Position numbers and translations under genes: made by a program. Under the pieces are notes generated by a model. It worked only from the letters and a program-made list of their open reading frames with translations. It was not told the origin of the DNA and searched no databases. Positions 52,568 to 61,716 of a DNA stretch of 64,000 nucleotides are shown piece after piece. This stretch comes from an archaeon (GTDB lineage: Archaea; Nanobdellota; Nanobdellia; Pacearchaeales; GW2011-AR1): NCBI GenBank assembly GCA_018653485.1, contig JABHZE010000003.1, forward strand, positions 47,399 through 111,398, read 5' to 3'. Position 1 is the first letter of the stretch; each line of letters starts with the position of its first letter.

Positions 52568-53428
52568 ATGAAATTTGCATGGGAAAAATATGAGGAACTT
52601 CCAATAGGGAGAAGGAATACACTTCAAGTGTTTATTACAAATAAATGTAATTTAAATTGTGAAGGATGTTTTGCTAAAAATATTATGAAAGGGGAGGGAA
52701 TTCATATTTCTATTGATGAATATAAAGGGGTTATTGATGAATTTTTAGAAAAAGGTGGGGAACAAATTACTCTTTTAGGTGGAGAGCCATTACTTCATCC
52801 AGAATTAAAAGAAATGCTTGCAATAAATAAAGAAAAAGGAATTAAAACTACTATTTACACTAATGGATATTTTTTAAATAAATTTGATAAATTGGATTTT
52901 GAGGGCGTTAAATTAAGAATTTCTTTGTATTGTAAATCAGGGCATACTAAGAGTATTGATGAATTACCTAAGACAAATATTCCCTTTGATGTTTGTTTTA
53001 TGGTTTCAAAAAATACTAGTGTTGATGAATTACTTGAAACAGCAAAAATTCTTGAAGAAGAACATAATTGTAATGTATTTTTTATATCAAGCATAAGGGA
53101 ATTAGATAATGCAAGAAAAGAATTTTTTGATGATACTGCTATAACTATGAATCTTTTGAAATATAAAGAACTTATTAATGATTTTTTAAACAAATACATT
53201 GGAGATATGGAAATCCATATATCTAAAAGGGGGGTTTTTGAAAGCACAAAAACTCTTCCGGATAATAAATGCAGGTTTGCGAATTATTTTATTAGTGGAA
53301 AAATAATTCAATGTCCTTATGATGTTGTTAACAAAGTGTTTCAAAAAGATTATACGTTTAATTGTAGAAATTGTCAGCAAAATAATACTTGTTTAATGTC
53401 AAAGATAGTTGTTAAAAGAAAACTATAA
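52568..53428 (+). CDS. radical SAM protein with C-terminal Cys cluster
   Basis: A 286-residue radical SAM enzyme. The 4Fe-4S cluster Cys are 27, 31 and 34 (CNLNCEGC), followed by LLGGEPLLHPEL, the SAM-contact motif. Seven further Cys near the C-terminus, including CRFANYF...IIQCPYD and FNCRNCQQNNTC, resemble a reduced SPASM auxiliary-cluster domain. The substrate is probably a peptide or protein, as for other SPASM proteins, but no precursor peptide is visible. GGGTG precedes the ATG. Confidence 0.85.
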   Translation: MKFAWEKYEELPIGRRNTLQVFITNKCNLNCEGCFAKNIMKGEGIHISIDEYKGVIDEFLEKGGEQITLLGGEPLLHPELKEMLAINKEKGIKTTIYTNGYFLNKFDKLDFEGVKLRISLYCKSGHTKSIDELPKTNIPFDVCFMVSKNTSVDELLETAKILEEEHNCNVFFISSIRELDNARKEFFDDTAITMNLLKYKELINDFLNKYIGDMEIHISKRGVFESTKTLPDNKCRFANYFISGKIIQCPYDVVNKVFQKDYTFNCRNCQQNNTCLMSKIVVKRKL

Positions 53429-53477
53429 TGAACTCATTAAGAAAACTTAAATAGTTTGATTTGTTTTTTATTTTAAG

Positions 53478-54386
53478 ATGGTAGATTATGATTTAATTAT
53501 TGTTGGAGCAGGGCCTGCTGGAATGACTGCAGGAATTTATGCAGCTAGATATAAAATGAGTGTTTTAATTTTATCTAAAGATTTAGGTGGAATGGCTTCT
53601 ACTGCCCATAAGGTTGTTAATTATCCTGGTTTTAATGAGATAACTGGTTTGGAATTGATGCAAAAGTTTGAAAAACAAGCTAAAGATTTAGGTGTTAAAT
53701 TTGCTTATCAAGAAGTTTTAAAGATTAAACCAGATAAAACAAGTGGTGGATTTGTTGTTGAAACAAAAAAAGGGAATTATGCTTGTAAGAAAATAATTTA
53801 TGCAGGAGGAAGTAAGAGAATTGAATTAGGGGCAAAGGGTGAGAAAGAATTTCTTGGAAAAGGTGTAAGTTATTGTTCTACTTGTGATGCTGGATTTTAT
53901 AAAAATAAAAATGTGTCTGTTATTGGTGGAAGTAATGCTGCTTTAACTAGTGCGTTATTAGTTAGTAAATATGCAAAAAAAGTTTATTTGATTCATAGGG
54001 GAAGTGATTTTCAAAAAGCAGAACCTAGCTGGATTGAAGAGGTTGAAAAGAATAAGAAAATTGAAGTGAAGTTTAATGAAGAAGTTGTAGAGATTTATGG
54101 AAGTAAATTTGTTGAAGGGGTTAAATTAAAATCTGGTAATGGGCTTGATTGTGAGGGAGTCTTTATTGAGATTGGAGGAGTTCCTCAAAGTTATGTTCTT
54201 GAAAGCTTAGGATTAAAGATGAATAAGTCTGGATTTATTATTACAGATAAAGAACAGAGAACTAATATTAATGGATTTTATTCTGCAGGAGATGTCACTG
54301 ATAATGTTTTAAAGCAAATAATAACTGCTTGTGGTGAGGGAAGTGTTGCAGTTCTAAGTGCTTATAGAGATTTGAAAAAGAAATGA
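53478..54386 (+). CDS. trxB: thioredoxin reductase
   Basis: A 302-residue FAD-dependent reductase. The FAD site VGAGPAGMTAGIYAARY is at the N-terminus and the redox-active pair is Cys133-Ser-Thr-Cys136 in YCSTCDAGFY. The second nucleotide motif reads VIGGSNAALTSALLV, and ENINGFYSAGDV-like FYSAGDVTDN closes the FAD site. GGSNAA instead of GGGxSA may mean altered NADPH preference, as in several archaeal enzymes. No thioredoxin gene lies nearby. Confidence 0.92.
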   Translation: MVDYDLIIVGAGPAGMTAGIYAARYKMSVLILSKDLGGMASTAHKVVNYPGFNEITGLELMQKFEKQAKDLGVKFAYQEVLKIKPDKTSGGFVVETKKGNYACKKIIYAGGSKRIELGAKGEKEFLGKGVSYCSTCDAGFYKNKNVSVIGGSNAALTSALLVSKYAKKVYLIHRGSDFQKAEPSWIEEVEKNKKIEVKFNEEVVEIYGSKFVEGVKLKSGNGLDCEGVFIEIGGVPQSYVLESLGLKMNKSGFIITDKEQRTNINGFYSAGDVTDNVLKQIITACGEGSVAVLSAYRDLKKK

Positions 54387-54387
54387 T

Positions 54388-55386
54388 TTAAAGAAAAATA
54401 TTCCAATAACTTCGAATCATTTCCTCTGAACCAAATTTAATTAAATTAGAATAATTATTAATATCTAACTTAAATAGATCAGATTTATCTGCATTCCTCA
54501 TAGAATCTAAATATTTTTTTCTGTTTTTGTTTTTGATTATTAAGGGAGGGTAATGGTTTTTCATTAGAATATAATTTAATAACATTCTTCCGGTTCTCCC
54601 ATTTCCATCCATGAACGGATGAATTTTTTCAAATTTATGATGAAATGTAATTGCTAAAACTAAAGGATGTAAATTGCCCTTATTTTGTTTATACCATTTT
54701 AATAACAAATCCATGTCTGTTTTAATATATGGTGCAGGAGTAGCCTTAAAATTTGATTTTATAACTCGAACCTCTTGAGCCCTATAACCAATTCTTTTAT
54801 CAATATTTTCTAATAATTTTTTATGAGTTTCTATAATCAAATCATGAGTTAATTCATTTTTAGAATCAATAAATTCATTAAATACATTCTTAGTATTTTT
54901 TAAATCATAAACTTCCCTCAGAGTTTTATCTTTAGGCGTCTTTTCATTTTCTAATAATTCTTTTGCTTCTGCTAAATTAATTGTGTTGCCCTCTATTGAA
55001 GTAGTATTAAAAGCAAATTCTATAACAAAATTCTTCCAAATTTCTTGTTTAGTTAAATAATTTTGTTTTTTAAATTCTTTGATAAAATGCAATTGACAAG
55101 CCTCAATTTCTATTAAATTTTGTTTTAAAAATTTATCTTTCTTGGGTTTTAATTTTTTTATTTTTTCTATATATCTATTTGATTCAAGAAAGTTATTAAT
55201 TGTTTTATAGGTTTTTTTAATCTCATTTTTATAATTGGGTATTTCTTGGATTGTTTTTTTTATTTCGTCTAAAGTGCTACCTAAGTATGCTATGTCTTTT
55301 ACTATTATCTTTCCATTTTTCCTCTTAGACACTCTAAGATAATAATAATTTTTGTTTCCGATTTTCTTTTTGTAAATATATACCAT
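54388..55386 (-). CDS. Fic-domain protein with class II inhibitory helix
   Basis: Fic enzymes attach AMP or another nucleotide to target proteins. The 332-residue protein has the active-site motif HPFMDGNGRTGR at about residues 257-268 and an upstream inhibitory helix TTSIEGNT at about 125-132, whose Glu would block ATP until relieved. The N-terminal ~100 residues are Lys-rich and helical. Catalytic His and the Asn/Arg residues are intact, so it is predicted active and self-controlled. Divergent from the CCA gene. Confidence 0.9.
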   Translation of the reverse strand: MVYIYKKKIGNKNYYYLRVSKRKNGKIIVKDIAYLGSTLDEIKKTIQEIPNYKNEIKKTYKTINNFLESNRYIEKIKKLKPKKDKFLKQNLIEIEACQLHFIKEFKKQNYLTKQEIWKNFVIEFAFNTTSIEGNTINLAEAKELLENEKTPKDKTLREVYDLKNTKNVFNEFIDSKNELTHDLIIETHKKLLENIDKRIGYRAQEVRVIKSNFKATPAPYIKTDMDLLLKWYKQNKGNLHPLVLAITFHHKFEKIHPFMDGNGRTGRMLLNYILMKNHYPPLIIKNKNRKKYLDSMRNADKSDLFKLDINNYSNLIKFGSEEMIRSYWNIFL

Positions 55387-55415
55387 AATAATTATACTAA
55401 ATAAGAGTATTTAAA

Positions 55416-55457
55416 TCTTACCCTTTACAAATTAAAAATAGATTGTAAAGGGTAAGA
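55416..55457. repeat. 15-bp inverted repeat between divergent genes
   Basis: TCTTACCCTTTACAA and TTGTAAAGGGTAAGA pair perfectly around a 12-base loop. The repeat is near the start of the Fic gene and far from any gene end, so it is not a normal terminator. It may be an operator or a small mobile palindrome. Confidence 0.6.
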
Positions 55458-55509
55458 CTGCAAAAAATGCTATGTTTTTCATAATATATAATTTTATAAA
55501 TCTAGGAGG

Positions 55510-55535
55510 ATAGCTAACGACGTGTCGTTAGCTAT
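55510..55535. repeat. perfect 26-bp palindrome near a TATA box
   Basis: ATAGCTAACGAC and GTCGTTAGCTAT are perfect arms around GT. A TATA-like TTTTATAAAT ends about 10 bases before it, so the palindrome overlaps the expected transcription start region ahead of the CCA gene. An operator or RNA hairpin is possible. Confidence 0.6.
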
Positions 55536-55600
55536 TTCTATTTGGATAATTATGTTTTATTTTTGGTTAATATTATAAACTTGTTTTTTCTTTTAGTTTA

Positions 55601-56848
55601 ATGAATAAACCAAATAATATTTTTGCAGAAGTATTGAATGATGTTAGACCTAGTTCTGAAACTCTTGAGAAAATTAATAGAATTGCTAAGGATTTTGTAG
55701 GGGAGTTGGTTCTTAAGCTTAAGAAGAGGAGGATAAAGGCAGATGTTTTTGTTGGAGGTAGTTTAGCAAAAGATACTCTTGTTAAAAAAGATAAATATGA
55801 TATTGATATTTTTGTTAGATTTGGAAATGTGAAAGGAGATATTTCTGATGTTTTAGGGAAATTTGTTGATGGGAAAAGAGTTCATGGTTCTAGGGATTAT
55901 TTTCAAATTTTTATTGAAGATATCTTAATTGAAATAATTCCTGTTAAAAAAATAAAAAAACCTTCAGAGGCAGAAAATATAACTGATTTAAGTTTTTTTC
56001 ATGTTGAATATTTACTTGGTAAATTAAAGAAAAATCCAAAATTAGGTGATGAAATTAGATTAGCAAAGGTATTTTGTTATGCACAAAATGCTTATGGTGC
56101 TGAAAGTTATATTCATGGTTTTTCTGGTTATGCTTTGGAGTTATTAATTTGTCATTATGGAAGTTTTTTGAAGTTTTGTAAAAGTGCGGAGGAAATTGCT
56201 AAAAATGGGGGAATAGTGATAGATTCTGAAAAACTTTATAAAAATAATAAAGAAGTTTTTGAAAAAATGAATAAATCTAAACTTAGTTCTCCAATAATTT
56301 TAATAGATCCTACATTTAAGGAAAGAAATGCATTAGCTGGTTTAAGTATGGAAACTTTTTTAGAGTTTAAAGAAAATTGTAAAAAGTTTTTGAAAAACCC
56401 TTCTAAAGAATTTTTTGTTAGAAAAAATATTTCTGAGAAGTTTGAGAAAGTTAAAGAGGTTAAAACTTTGATTGTTAAAACTTCTAAACAAGGCGGAGAT
56501 ATAGCTGGAACAAAATTAAGAAAGTTTTTTGATTTCTTTTTGAGGCAAGCTTCTAAGGAGTTTGAGATTCGGAAGAAAGGGTTTGATTATAATGAAGATA
56601 AAAATTTGGCGAAATATTATATTGTCATTAGTAAAAAGAAAGATGAATTAAGAAAAGGGCCTCAGGTAAATAATTGTGCCCATTTTGATAAATTTAGAAA
56701 ACAACATCCGGATTCAATAGTGAGGGGGAAATATGTTTATATTAAACTTCAACATAATTTAAGTTTTGAAGAATGGTTGAAAGTATTCTTAAAGAAAGAT
56801 AAGAAAATTGTTGAAGAGATGAGTATTAGTGGTGTGAAGTTGTCTTAA
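55601..56848 (+). CDS. cca: archaeal class I CCA-adding enzyme
   Basis: Adds CCA to tRNA 3' ends. The 415-residue protein shows the class I nucleotidyltransferase pattern: FVGGSLAKDTLVKKDKYDIDIFVRF with the Gly-Ser and paired Asp, then LIEIIPVKK for the third acidic residue, and the archaeal YGAESYIHGFSGYALELLICHYGSF helix. The tail and palm domains follow. Needed because the tRNA gene here lacks an encoded CCA. Confidence 0.94.
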   Translation: MNKPNNIFAEVLNDVRPSSETLEKINRIAKDFVGELVLKLKKRRIKADVFVGGSLAKDTLVKKDKYDIDIFVRFGNVKGDISDVLGKFVDGKRVHGSRDYFQIFIEDILIEIIPVKKIKKPSEAENITDLSFFHVEYLLGKLKKNPKLGDEIRLAKVFCYAQNAYGAESYIHGFSGYALELLICHYGSFLKFCKSAEEIAKNGGIVIDSEKLYKNNKEVFEKMNKSKLSSPIILIDPTFKERNALAGLSMETFLEFKENCKKFLKNPSKEFFVRKNISEKFEKVKEVKTLIVKTSKQGGDIAGTKLRKFFDFFLRQASKEFEIRKKGFDYNEDKNLAKYYIVISKKKDELRKGPQVNNCAHFDKFRKQHPDSIVRGKYVYIKLQHNLSFEEWLKVFLKKDKKIVEEMSISGVKLS

Positions 56849-56874
56849 TGAAAATTAGATTAGAAAGAAAAAGT

Positions 56875-57657
56875 CTACTTAACCTTTGTTGCTTGTTCAA
56901 ACATAAATGCTAATGAGTTAGCAAAGAAAGGTGTGTTTAACCAAATAGCTATTTCTTCCTCAGATGTGTTTCCTCTTGAAATTAAAAATAAAACTTGTTC
57001 ATTATCTGCAATAAAGAATCTTGATTCTATATCTATTTGTTTAGCTTTTATTTTAAATTTAGTATTAATTTTTTTAATTTCTTTTTCTTCACCTGATAAG
57101 GCTATTTTTAGTTTAGTTCCCGCATTATTTAATCTTTCAAATAATAGTGAGAAGAATCTTGATTTTAATTTTATTTCATTAACTGTTGTACAGATTATTA
57201 CTTCCTTCTTAGCATTTTCTAAAATTTCTCTAATATGATTGTAAACTGTTGATTTTCCTTTAATTGCACCTGAAATATCTTCATGTCTAACTGGTTCAAT
57301 TCCTGTTTTATAAAGTTCTTCTAATTCTGCATATTCTGGTGTATCTTTAAGTTTTAATAAAGTATTAATTTTTTCTTCTGCTGATTTTTGAGCATTTGTT
57401 TTTAATTTTTCAATAATTATTTTTGGTTTAACTGCAATATATTTAACTGGTTTACCTATTTTCATTATTGCAAATCCTCTCTTTTCTAAGCTTTCTAAAA
57501 CATCATAAGTTCTTGATCTTGGGACTCTTGAGATCTCTGCGATTTCTCCAGCACTAGCCACACCTTTACCAAGCAAAGCTACCCAAACTTTTGTTTCATA
57601 AATATTAAGGTTAAAATAGTCCTTAATTTGTTTAACTAATTCGTTTTTAATTATCAT
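56875..57657 (-). CDS. TrmB-family transcriptional regulator (paralogue)
   Basis: A 260-residue regulator nearly collinear with the one at 23016-23819: the winged helix LNIYETKVWVALLGKGVASAGEIAEISRVPRSRTYDVLESLEKRGFAIMKIGKP, a coiled linker, and a C-terminal effector domain with TTVNEIKLK and FIADNEQVLFL. The DNA-binding part is more conserved than the effector part, so the two may recognise similar DNA but different signals. It converges with the CCA gene. Confidence 0.85.
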   Translation of the reverse strand: MIIKNELVKQIKDYFNLNIYETKVWVALLGKGVASAGEIAEISRVPRSRTYDVLESLEKRGFAIMKIGKPVKYIAVKPKIIIEKLKTNAQKSAEEKINTLLKLKDTPEYAELEELYKTGIEPVRHEDISGAIKGKSTVYNHIREILENAKKEVIICTTVNEIKLKSRFFSLLFERLNNAGTKLKIALSGEEKEIKKINTKFKIKAKQIDIESRFFIADNEQVLFLISRGNTSEEEIAIWLNTPFFANSLAFMFEQATKVK

Positions 57658-57768
57658 TTTCTATAGTTTCCACATCATTTTAGGGTTTATAAATCTTCTT
57701 ATTTTGTTGTTACTATACAATTAGAACAAATGGGAAAGGTTTATAAGTTGTGATGGTGATTGTTTTAA

Positions 57769-58257
57769 ATGGAAATTACAGGCGTGTTAAAGGTATGTAT
57801 AATCTTTTTATTGGGTTTTCTTAGTGCAAACTTAATTGGTTATTTTTTTGTTAGTGGAATGGAAGTTCCTTTTGGGTTAGGATTAAATGGAAATAACAAT
57901 AGTGATGCTCCGTTTGATTTTATTAGTGAGGAAAATATTAAGATATATGATGATAAAATTGTTTTAGATATCAAAGGGGCTAGTTTAAGTAGGTATGCTC
58001 CAACAGGAAGTATGAGGCCTGTTTTGGATGAAGGTTCGAATGGTATTCGTATTGTTCCTAAATCTGAGATGGAGATTTATGTGGGAGATATTGTTACCTT
58101 TGAACAAGAAGATCTCTTAATTGTTCATAGAGTTATTGAAAAAGGAATTGATAATAAGGGTATTTATTTTATAACTAAAGGGGATAATAATTCTATTAGT
58201 GATGGGAAAATTAGATTTAAAGATATTAAATATAAAACAATAGGGGTTATTTGGTAA
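57769..58257 (+). CDS. signal peptidase I
   Basis: Cuts signal peptides from secreted proteins. The 162-residue protein has one N-terminal membrane helix (about 6-28) and the catalytic Ser in TGSMRPVL near residue 84. YVGDIVTFEQEDLLIVHRVIEK follows, with the His of the archaeal/ER Ser-His type in place of the bacterial Lys, and TKGDNNSISDG near the end. AGGTTTATAAG stands ~25 bases before the ATG, pointing to a leaderless message. It would process the Sec-dependent surface proteins here. Confidence 0.88.
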   Translation: MEITGVLKVCIIFLLGFLSANLIGYFFVSGMEVPFGLGLNGNNNSDAPFDFISEENIKIYDDKIVLDIKGASLSRYAPTGSMRPVLDEGSNGIRIVPKSEMEIYVGDIVTFEQEDLLIVHRVIEKGIDNKGIYFITKGDNNSISDGKIRFKDIKYKTIGVIW

Positions 58258-58258
58258 A

Positions 58259-58822
58259 ATGAATGGAGATGTTGAATTTTTAAGAGATAAATTAGAAGAT
58301 GTTTTAAATAGATTAGAACCTCAAAGGTTTGAGGCAATGGTTTATACTGCTAAGGCTTGTGGGAAAAATCCTATGGAGCCAAAGGTTGCAAAACCTGGGG
58401 AATTATTAAGTAAAGATGATATGTTGGCAAATATATTTAGTGAGGTAGATTATGATGATGCTGTTTTATTAGCAATGGTTTTAGGTTATGCTGGTTTGAA
58501 AAATTTTAATATTGATTGTTTAGATAATGGAAGTGATATTGGGAATGCAGAAGGGCGGAGAAATGTTGAGTGGATTATAAGAAGGGCTTGTTTAAGAATT
58601 AGTCCTATTGTAAAAAAGAATAGAGGATTGTTAGGAAGGTATGAGGAGTTTGTTAGAGAAGAAACTTTGAAAAGAGTTGGAAGTAAACAAAGGCCTGCAA
58701 AAGCTTATTTATTAGATTCTTTAAGATTAGGTTTTGGAAATGAAACTCAATCTCATTATACTACTACTTTATCTGAAGTTGATTCTGAATTATTAGGGCT
58801 TGGAGGAGTTTTGGGTTGGTGA
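58259..58822 (+). CDS. hypothetical protein
   Basis: A 187-residue soluble, mostly helical protein (VEFLRDKLEDVLNRLEPQRFEAMVYTAKACG...ANIFSEVDYDDAVLLAMVLGYAGL). It starts one base after the signal peptidase stop and is probably cotranscribed with it. It has no membrane segment or recognised motif. Confidence 0.6.
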   Translation: MNGDVEFLRDKLEDVLNRLEPQRFEAMVYTAKACGKNPMEPKVAKPGELLSKDDMLANIFSEVDYDDAVLLAMVLGYAGLKNFNIDCLDNGSDIGNAEGRRNVEWIIRRACLRISPIVKKNRGLLGRYEEFVREETLKRVGSKQRPAKAYLLDSLRLGFGNETQSHYTTTLSEVDSELLGLGGVLGW

Positions 58823-58876
58823 TATTAAGATGGATAATAGGGTTAGATATTTGGAGAGTAAAATAAAATAATTAAA

Positions 58877-59347
58877 ATGACAAAACATGATTGTCCTAAA
58901 AATTTGAGAGAATTGCTTTTGTTTTTAGATAGAAAAGAGTATGATAAACTGAAAAAGATTTTTCCAGATACTAAAAATATTAAGGTTAAAATGGGAGCTT
59001 GGGGAATAAACTTTACTGATGAAACTAATCGGCTTGCTCATGAAAGAAGAGTTGAGGTTTGGGAAAGAAGACAAAGAGTTGCTGTTGAATTTGAAGAATT
59101 TGGTAACCATTATACTGGTGTTTTTTTAGGATTAAGAAGCCATGTTTCAGAATGTCCTGAATGTGCTAAAGATTATATGGGTACATTAATTGATTGGGCA
59201 ATTGAAAAAAGAAAACTTGCTCAAGATTTAGATTATCAAGGAAAACAAAGAAGTCATCCACTTTATAGGTATATGAAACAGATTGATGGAGAGTTATTAA
59301 GATTTTTTGAAGAAAATGGTATGAAAGGGTTAGATATTTTAGACTAA
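58877..59347 (+). CDS. hypothetical protein with a CPEC motif
   Basis: A 156-residue soluble protein with two Cys in SECPECAKDY and a further Cys near the N-terminus, which could form a partial metal site. The rest is helical and charged. It follows the previous hypothetical gene by ~55 bases and its end overlaps the convergent presenilin-like gene by nine bases. No family recognised. Confidence 0.6.
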   Translation: MTKHDCPKNLRELLLFLDRKEYDKLKKIFPDTKNIKVKMGAWGINFTDETNRLAHERRVEVWERRQRVAVEFEEFGNHYTGVFLGLRSHVSECPECAKDYMGTLIDWAIEKRKLAQDLDYQGKQRSHPLYRYMKQIDGELLRFFEENGMKGLDILD

Positions 59348-60241
59348 TAACCAATTAACTATCATTCCTAAATAAATTCCAATTGTTATAAACGGCATAG
59401 CTGGATAGAATTTCCCTTTTCTTGCTAAGATAAATAAAAATGCTAATGCTAATGTTGCTGATATTGCTATTATAAATGAAGGTAATAATGTTTGATATGT
59501 TTTGTAAAATATTCCTGCTGTTATTATTGGAAAGATAATATCTCCACCACCTAAAATTGCTAAATGAACTTTTATTTTTGCTTTCTTAAATGCTTTTTCA
59601 ATTGTTTTCTCTGATTTATTTTTATATTTTTCTTTAAGTTGTTTTATTTTTGCTTTTGTTTTTTTATCTGCATAAGGTATAAAAAATCCTGTGAAGAATT
59701 TTAAATTATTAATTTGATAATTAGCCATTTTTTGCATAAGCTTTGATTGCCATACTGCCCACATATCATAAAGTGAAATAAGGAGAAGAATAATTATTAT
59801 TCCTAAAACATTTAATAATGGAATAAAAACTGCGGCTATTCCGGGGTAAATTAAAAGTTCTGTTGTATTATGGATAGTGAGGTTTCGTTTGTAAATTTTA
59901 AAGAAGGCTAATGGAAGTGCAAGTAATAATGCGATTAAGGGTATTTGATTTGAATAATTAAAATCAGTAATGGAAATCCATGGGGAGGAGATTATAGCAG
60001 TTAATGCTAAACCTAATGCAATTGTAGTAACAATAAAGAACCAGACTCTAATTACCTTTTCTGCCTTTAATTTTGTTAAAAGGAAAAATAAAGTGATTGC
60101 AATTAATAGTGAGATTATAAAATAAATTGGAGAAAATTCTTGTTGAACTTCTTGAGGGGGCTCCATTCCATAAGGTAAACTTAATCCATTTGCATAAGAT
60201 GATGTAATCCATATTCCAATTAATTGTGTTACTAAAAACAT
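59339..60241 (-). CDS. presenilin/signal-peptide-peptidase-like aspartic protease
   Basis: A 300-residue intramembrane protease with about nine membrane helices. Catalytic motifs are visible: Tyr158-Asp159 in LLISLYDMWAVW, Gly-Gly-Gly-Asp234 in LGGGDIIFP, and a PAL-type Pro280-Ala281-Met282 in FYPAMPFI. The basic loop between the two catalytic helices is long, as in presenilins. Such archaeal enzymes cut peptides within the membrane and may clear signal peptides left by the signal peptidase one gene group away. Prepilin peptidases share the GxGD motif, but the YD and PA(L/M) motifs favour presenilin. Confidence 0.88.
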   Translation of the reverse strand: MFLVTQLIGIWITSSYANGLSLPYGMEPPQEVQQEFSPIYFIISLLIAITLFFLLTKLKAEKVIRVWFFIVTTIALGLALTAIISSPWISITDFNYSNQIPLIALLLALPLAFFKIYKRNLTIHNTTELLIYPGIAAVFIPLLNVLGIIIILLLISLYDMWAVWQSKLMQKMANYQINNLKFFTGFFIPYADKKTKAKIKQLKEKYKNKSEKTIEKAFKKAKIKVHLAILGGGDIIFPIITAGIFYKTYQTLLPSFIIAISATLALAFLFILARKGKFYPAMPFITIGIYLGMIVNWLLV

Positions 60242-60345
60242 TATTATTAGAATTATTGTTACTTTTGTATTGTGTTTGATTTTGTTTCACCTGTTTTTAG
60301 TATTAGGATGAGAAGATTTATAAATGATGTGTATTATGGGTGAGA

Positions 60346-60711
60346 ATGGTATTTGTGAGGAAAATTGATTGGGAGAGAACATGGGAGAGACTAAGAATAG
60401 ATGCGAATAATGTAATTGATGATTTAGAGATAGAAGGAATTGCCCCATTAGTGATAGTTGGAGAATCTAATACTCCAAGTATGAATATTTTAATTCCCTA
60501 TGCTCCTTTTGAAAGTGAACCTTTGGGTGAAATGGTTATTGGAGAAGTTAATAGAGAGATTCAAAGAGTTGAAGAGATTGCTCAAAATTATGGTTTTCAT
60601 AAATATAGCACAAAGCTTCGTGGAAACAGGGGATTTAAATTATTTAGAAATGGTGTAAATATCCATTTTATTTATCAGCCTAGAGTTTTGCTAGAAGGTT
60701 GTTTGGCATAA
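60346..60711 (+). CDS. hypothetical protein
   Basis: A 121-residue soluble protein (starting MVFVRKIDWERTWERLRIDA). The ATG at 60346 lies ~25 bases after a TTTATAAAT element, fitting a leaderless transcript; an in-frame GTG six bases earlier is less likely. It has a mixed alpha/beta pattern without known motif. First of a run of small orphan genes. Confidence 0.55.
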   Translation: MVFVRKIDWERTWERLRIDANNVIDDLEIEGIAPLVIVGESNTPSMNILIPYAPFESEPLGEMVIGEVNREIQRVEEIAQNYGFHKYSTKLRGNRGFKLFRNGVNIHFIYQPRVLLEGCLA

Positions 60712-60827
60712 ATTGTTATTATAAATTGTATGAATATTATGATATTTGTTAAGGTTATGACATAATGATGTCATTTGAAAGTAGTTAAAATAGTAAGGTT
60801 TATATAGTAGTTCTGCCTCTATATAAT

Positions 60828-61169
60828 ATGAAAGATATACAACTTGAGGCGAGATTAAAAGGTGAAAAATTGTCTGTAAATGGGCAAGAAATGAGTCTAG
60901 ATTCATCTTTATTTTCTGCTAGAATTTTAAAAATTTCAGATTCTAATGATTCTGAAAATTCTGAGCCTGAAGGAGAGTATCCTGTTGCATTAGAGTTAGG
61001 TTATAGAAATGATAGAGAAGGTTTTATTTATGGTGAAGCTACAGATATTCATTCATATTTACAAAGACAAGGTTTAAATGATGATAGAATTCAGGTTAAT
61101 TCTAGTGAAGAAGGAGAATATCCTGTAATTAATTTAGTTGGAGATATTAGAGCGAGGGTTTTTGATTAA
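60828..61169 (+). CDS. hypothetical protein
   Basis: A 113-residue acidic protein with an internal near-repeat (EPEGEYPVALELG and EEGEYPVINLVG). The ATG is ~25 bases after a TTTATATAG element, so it too is probably leaderless. The EGEYPV repeat hints at two copies of a small beta unit. Not recognised. Confidence 0.55.
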   Translation: MKDIQLEARLKGEKLSVNGQEMSLDSSLFSARILKISDSNDSENSEPEGEYPVALELGYRNDREGFIYGEATDIHSYLQRQGLNDDRIQVNSSEEGEYPVINLVGDIRARVFD

Positions 61170-61209
61170 ATAAATTGGGAAGATAAAATAAACCAAATAA
61201 AAAAATAAA

Positions 61210-61635
61210 ATGGAAAATAAAAAAATTGGTAAAGCTTATGCATTTTTTGATAGTGATGCTTCCTATGAAGAATTAGAAAGAGATATGCCTGAGATAAGAG
61301 ATTATGCTCAAACTTCTGAGGGTTTGCAATTATTATTACATAGAGGAAGTTCAAGATTGCAAGTTAGTGATAGGCCTGATACTTTGACAAAAGAACCTAA
61401 AGATTATAGGGTGTTATCTAGTAGATTATCTGGGGGCGTGGCTAGAGAAAGAAAATCTCTTGAGAGAATGGACTATGTATTGGAAGCAAGTTGTGAAGGG
61501 ATGAGTAATGAAAGAGTTGCAGGTGAATTAGGAGATGTTCTGAATACTATTTATAGAATGTATGATGAAGATTCTGGACAATTTAATGGTGCTGTTGTTT
61601 ATGAAGATAATGGTGAATTTGTTTTTAGAAGATGA
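61210..61635 (+). CDS. hypothetical protein
   Basis: A 141-residue soluble acidic protein (starting MENKKIGKAYAFFDSDASYE). It has a helical middle and a short beta end. It follows the previous orphan gene by ~40 bases on the same strand. No recognised family. Confidence 0.55.
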   Translation: MENKKIGKAYAFFDSDASYEELERDMPEIRDYAQTSEGLQLLLHRGSSRLQVSDRPDTLTKEPKDYRVLSSRLSGGVARERKSLERMDYVLEASCEGMSNERVAGELGDVLNTIYRMYDEDSGQFNGAVVYEDNGEFVFRR

Positions 61636-61716
61636 TTTTGTTAGTTAATTAGTTTGTTTTAAATGTTGGTTGTTGAAAATATAAATATTTTTAAAGTTTG
61701 ATTAATTAATTGTTTT

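Noticed and set aside
59339-60241. Prepilin peptidase for the two pilus loci
   Set aside because: GxGD is shared, but YD and the PAL-like PAM motif match presenilin; no prepilin peptidase was found in the window.
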